From CAZYTO01 sp964650405 (GTDB lineage: Bacteria > Acidobacteriota > Thermoanaerobaculia > Gp7-AA8), in NCBI GenBank assembly GCA_964650405.1, contig CAZYTO010000278.1:1-7502 (forward strand): 7,502 nt of DNA, in the 5' to 3' direction. This document shows, piece by piece, positions 7,190 through 7,502 of this stretch (positions are counted from its first letter, which is position 1; each line of letters begins with the position of its first letter). A program made the position numbers and the translations under genes. A model generated the notes under the pieces. The model saw only the letters and a list, made by a program, of their open reading frames with translations. It ran no database searches and had not been told where the DNA came from.

Positions 7190-7445
7190 CTTGGGGTCAC
7201 ACCTTCGTTCTTCGCTTGGGCTCGAGAGTGGGTGGCTTTGGGGTCACAGCTTCCTTCTTTCTTCTTCGAGCGCGTCAGGGGCGGACTTGGCAGGGGCGGA
7301 CTTGGGGTTACACCTTGCTTCTTCGCGTCCCATCGCCACTTGGAGGCGAACCGGCTTGGCTTGGGGCCCGGCTTGGGGTCACATCTTCTGTCTTCGGTTG
7401 GTGGCAGACACGGGCGGCCTGGCGTCACGCCTTCCTTCCTCGCGT
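7190..7445. repeat. Five degenerate copies of a CTTGGGGTCACACCTTC motif
   Basis: Copies begin at about 7190, 7236, 7301, 7372 and 7419. The shared pattern is TTGGGGTCAC, then a short ACCTTC-like stretch, then a pyrimidine-rich TTCTTCG run. All are in the same orientation, at irregular distances of about 46 to 71 bases. The last copy is the most diverged (CTGGCGTCACGCC). The spacers differ, so this is not a simple tandem array and not a CRISPR array. On the minus strand the copies read as recurrent lysine-rich GVTP or CDPK peptides. Confidence 0.8.
7276..7305. repeat. 15-bp tandem duplication within the repeat region
   Basis: CAGGGGCGGACTTGG occurs twice without mismatch, at 7276-7290 and 7291-7305. 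The second copy supplies the start of the third TTGGGGTCAC-type motif at 7301. Confidence 0.9.
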
Positions 7446-7502
7446 GCCATGGCCACTCTACGGGCTGTAGCGCGACCGGGGAGCGAGTTTCCATCCCGAG
7501 GA

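Larger units (their letters stand above)
7021..7502. other. Gene-free repeat-rich region to the window end
   Basis: No reading frame here looks like a protein gene. From 7021 to about 7150 I see only unremarkable sequence with a 4-bp stem in GCCTGCTGAGGC (7040-7051). From 7152 onward it is made of tandem duplications and scattered copies of a TTGGGGTCAC-containing motif. Near the end, CTACGGGCTGTAG (7458-7470) is a small palindrome whose GTAG end resembles the border of the clpA element, but the window ends too soon to judge. Confidence 0.65.

Noticed and set aside
7152..7445. CRISPR array
   Set aside because: Repeat copies are degenerate, spaced unevenly, and separated by related rather than unique sequences; there are no cas genes nearby.
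7150..7470. Plus-strand frame of 106 codons starting TTG
   Set aside because: It is made entirely of the tandem and dispersed repeats, with no family resemblance and no ribosome binding site.
6979..7494. Minus-strand frame of 171 codons with GVTP-like peptide repeats
   Set aside because: The peptide repeats follow from the DNA repeat, the same motif falls in two frames (GVTP and CDPK), there is no ribosome binding site, and it overlaps the end of the small unknown gene.

Overview
The window looks like chromosomal DNA from a high-GC Gram-negative bacterium. Gene content fits an Acidobacteriota (Vicinamibacteria-like) or similar soil or metagenomic lineage: ClpA with Aat, a Tat-exported HisC-like aminotransferase, an AidB-like acyl-CoA dehydrogenase, and abundant small palindromic repeats. 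This placement is an inference from family resemblance and base composition; no rRNA or other decisive marker is present.

Layout. Positions 1-1256 hold the C-terminal two thirds of clpA (5' end outside the window). A heptamer array (1257-1347) fills the gap to aat (1348-1995). The two products belong to the same proteolytic route: Aat adds Leu or Phe to proteins with N-terminal Lys or Arg, and ClpAP, with the adaptor ClpS, degrades the product. A convergent acyl-CoA dehydrogenase gene follows on the minus strand (2056-3576). A gene-free, repeat-filled gap (3577-3897) separates it from a divergent gene for a PLP aminotransferase with a twin-arginine signal (3898-5022). Next is a membrane-anchored protein of unknown function (5144-6373), whose ribosome binding site is supplied by the end of a palindromic repeat. 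A small unknown protein (6475-7020) of visibly different base composition follows. The last 480 bases contain only repeats.

The most unusual aspect is the repeats. Almost every gap carries its own small repeat: hairpins with a TGTGGAGG/TGTAGGGG-like head at three loci, a 12-unit GTTGNTC heptamer array, a 9-bp-unit palindrome, a CCTTCTCCCC...GGGGAGAAGG element, and a TTGGGGTCAC family. One hairpin pair lies inside clpA and is translated in frame as a linker between the two AAA+ modules. I see no complete new multi-gene system such as a defence, secretion or biosynthetic cluster. The candidates for undescribed biology are the repeat families and the two unknown proteins.
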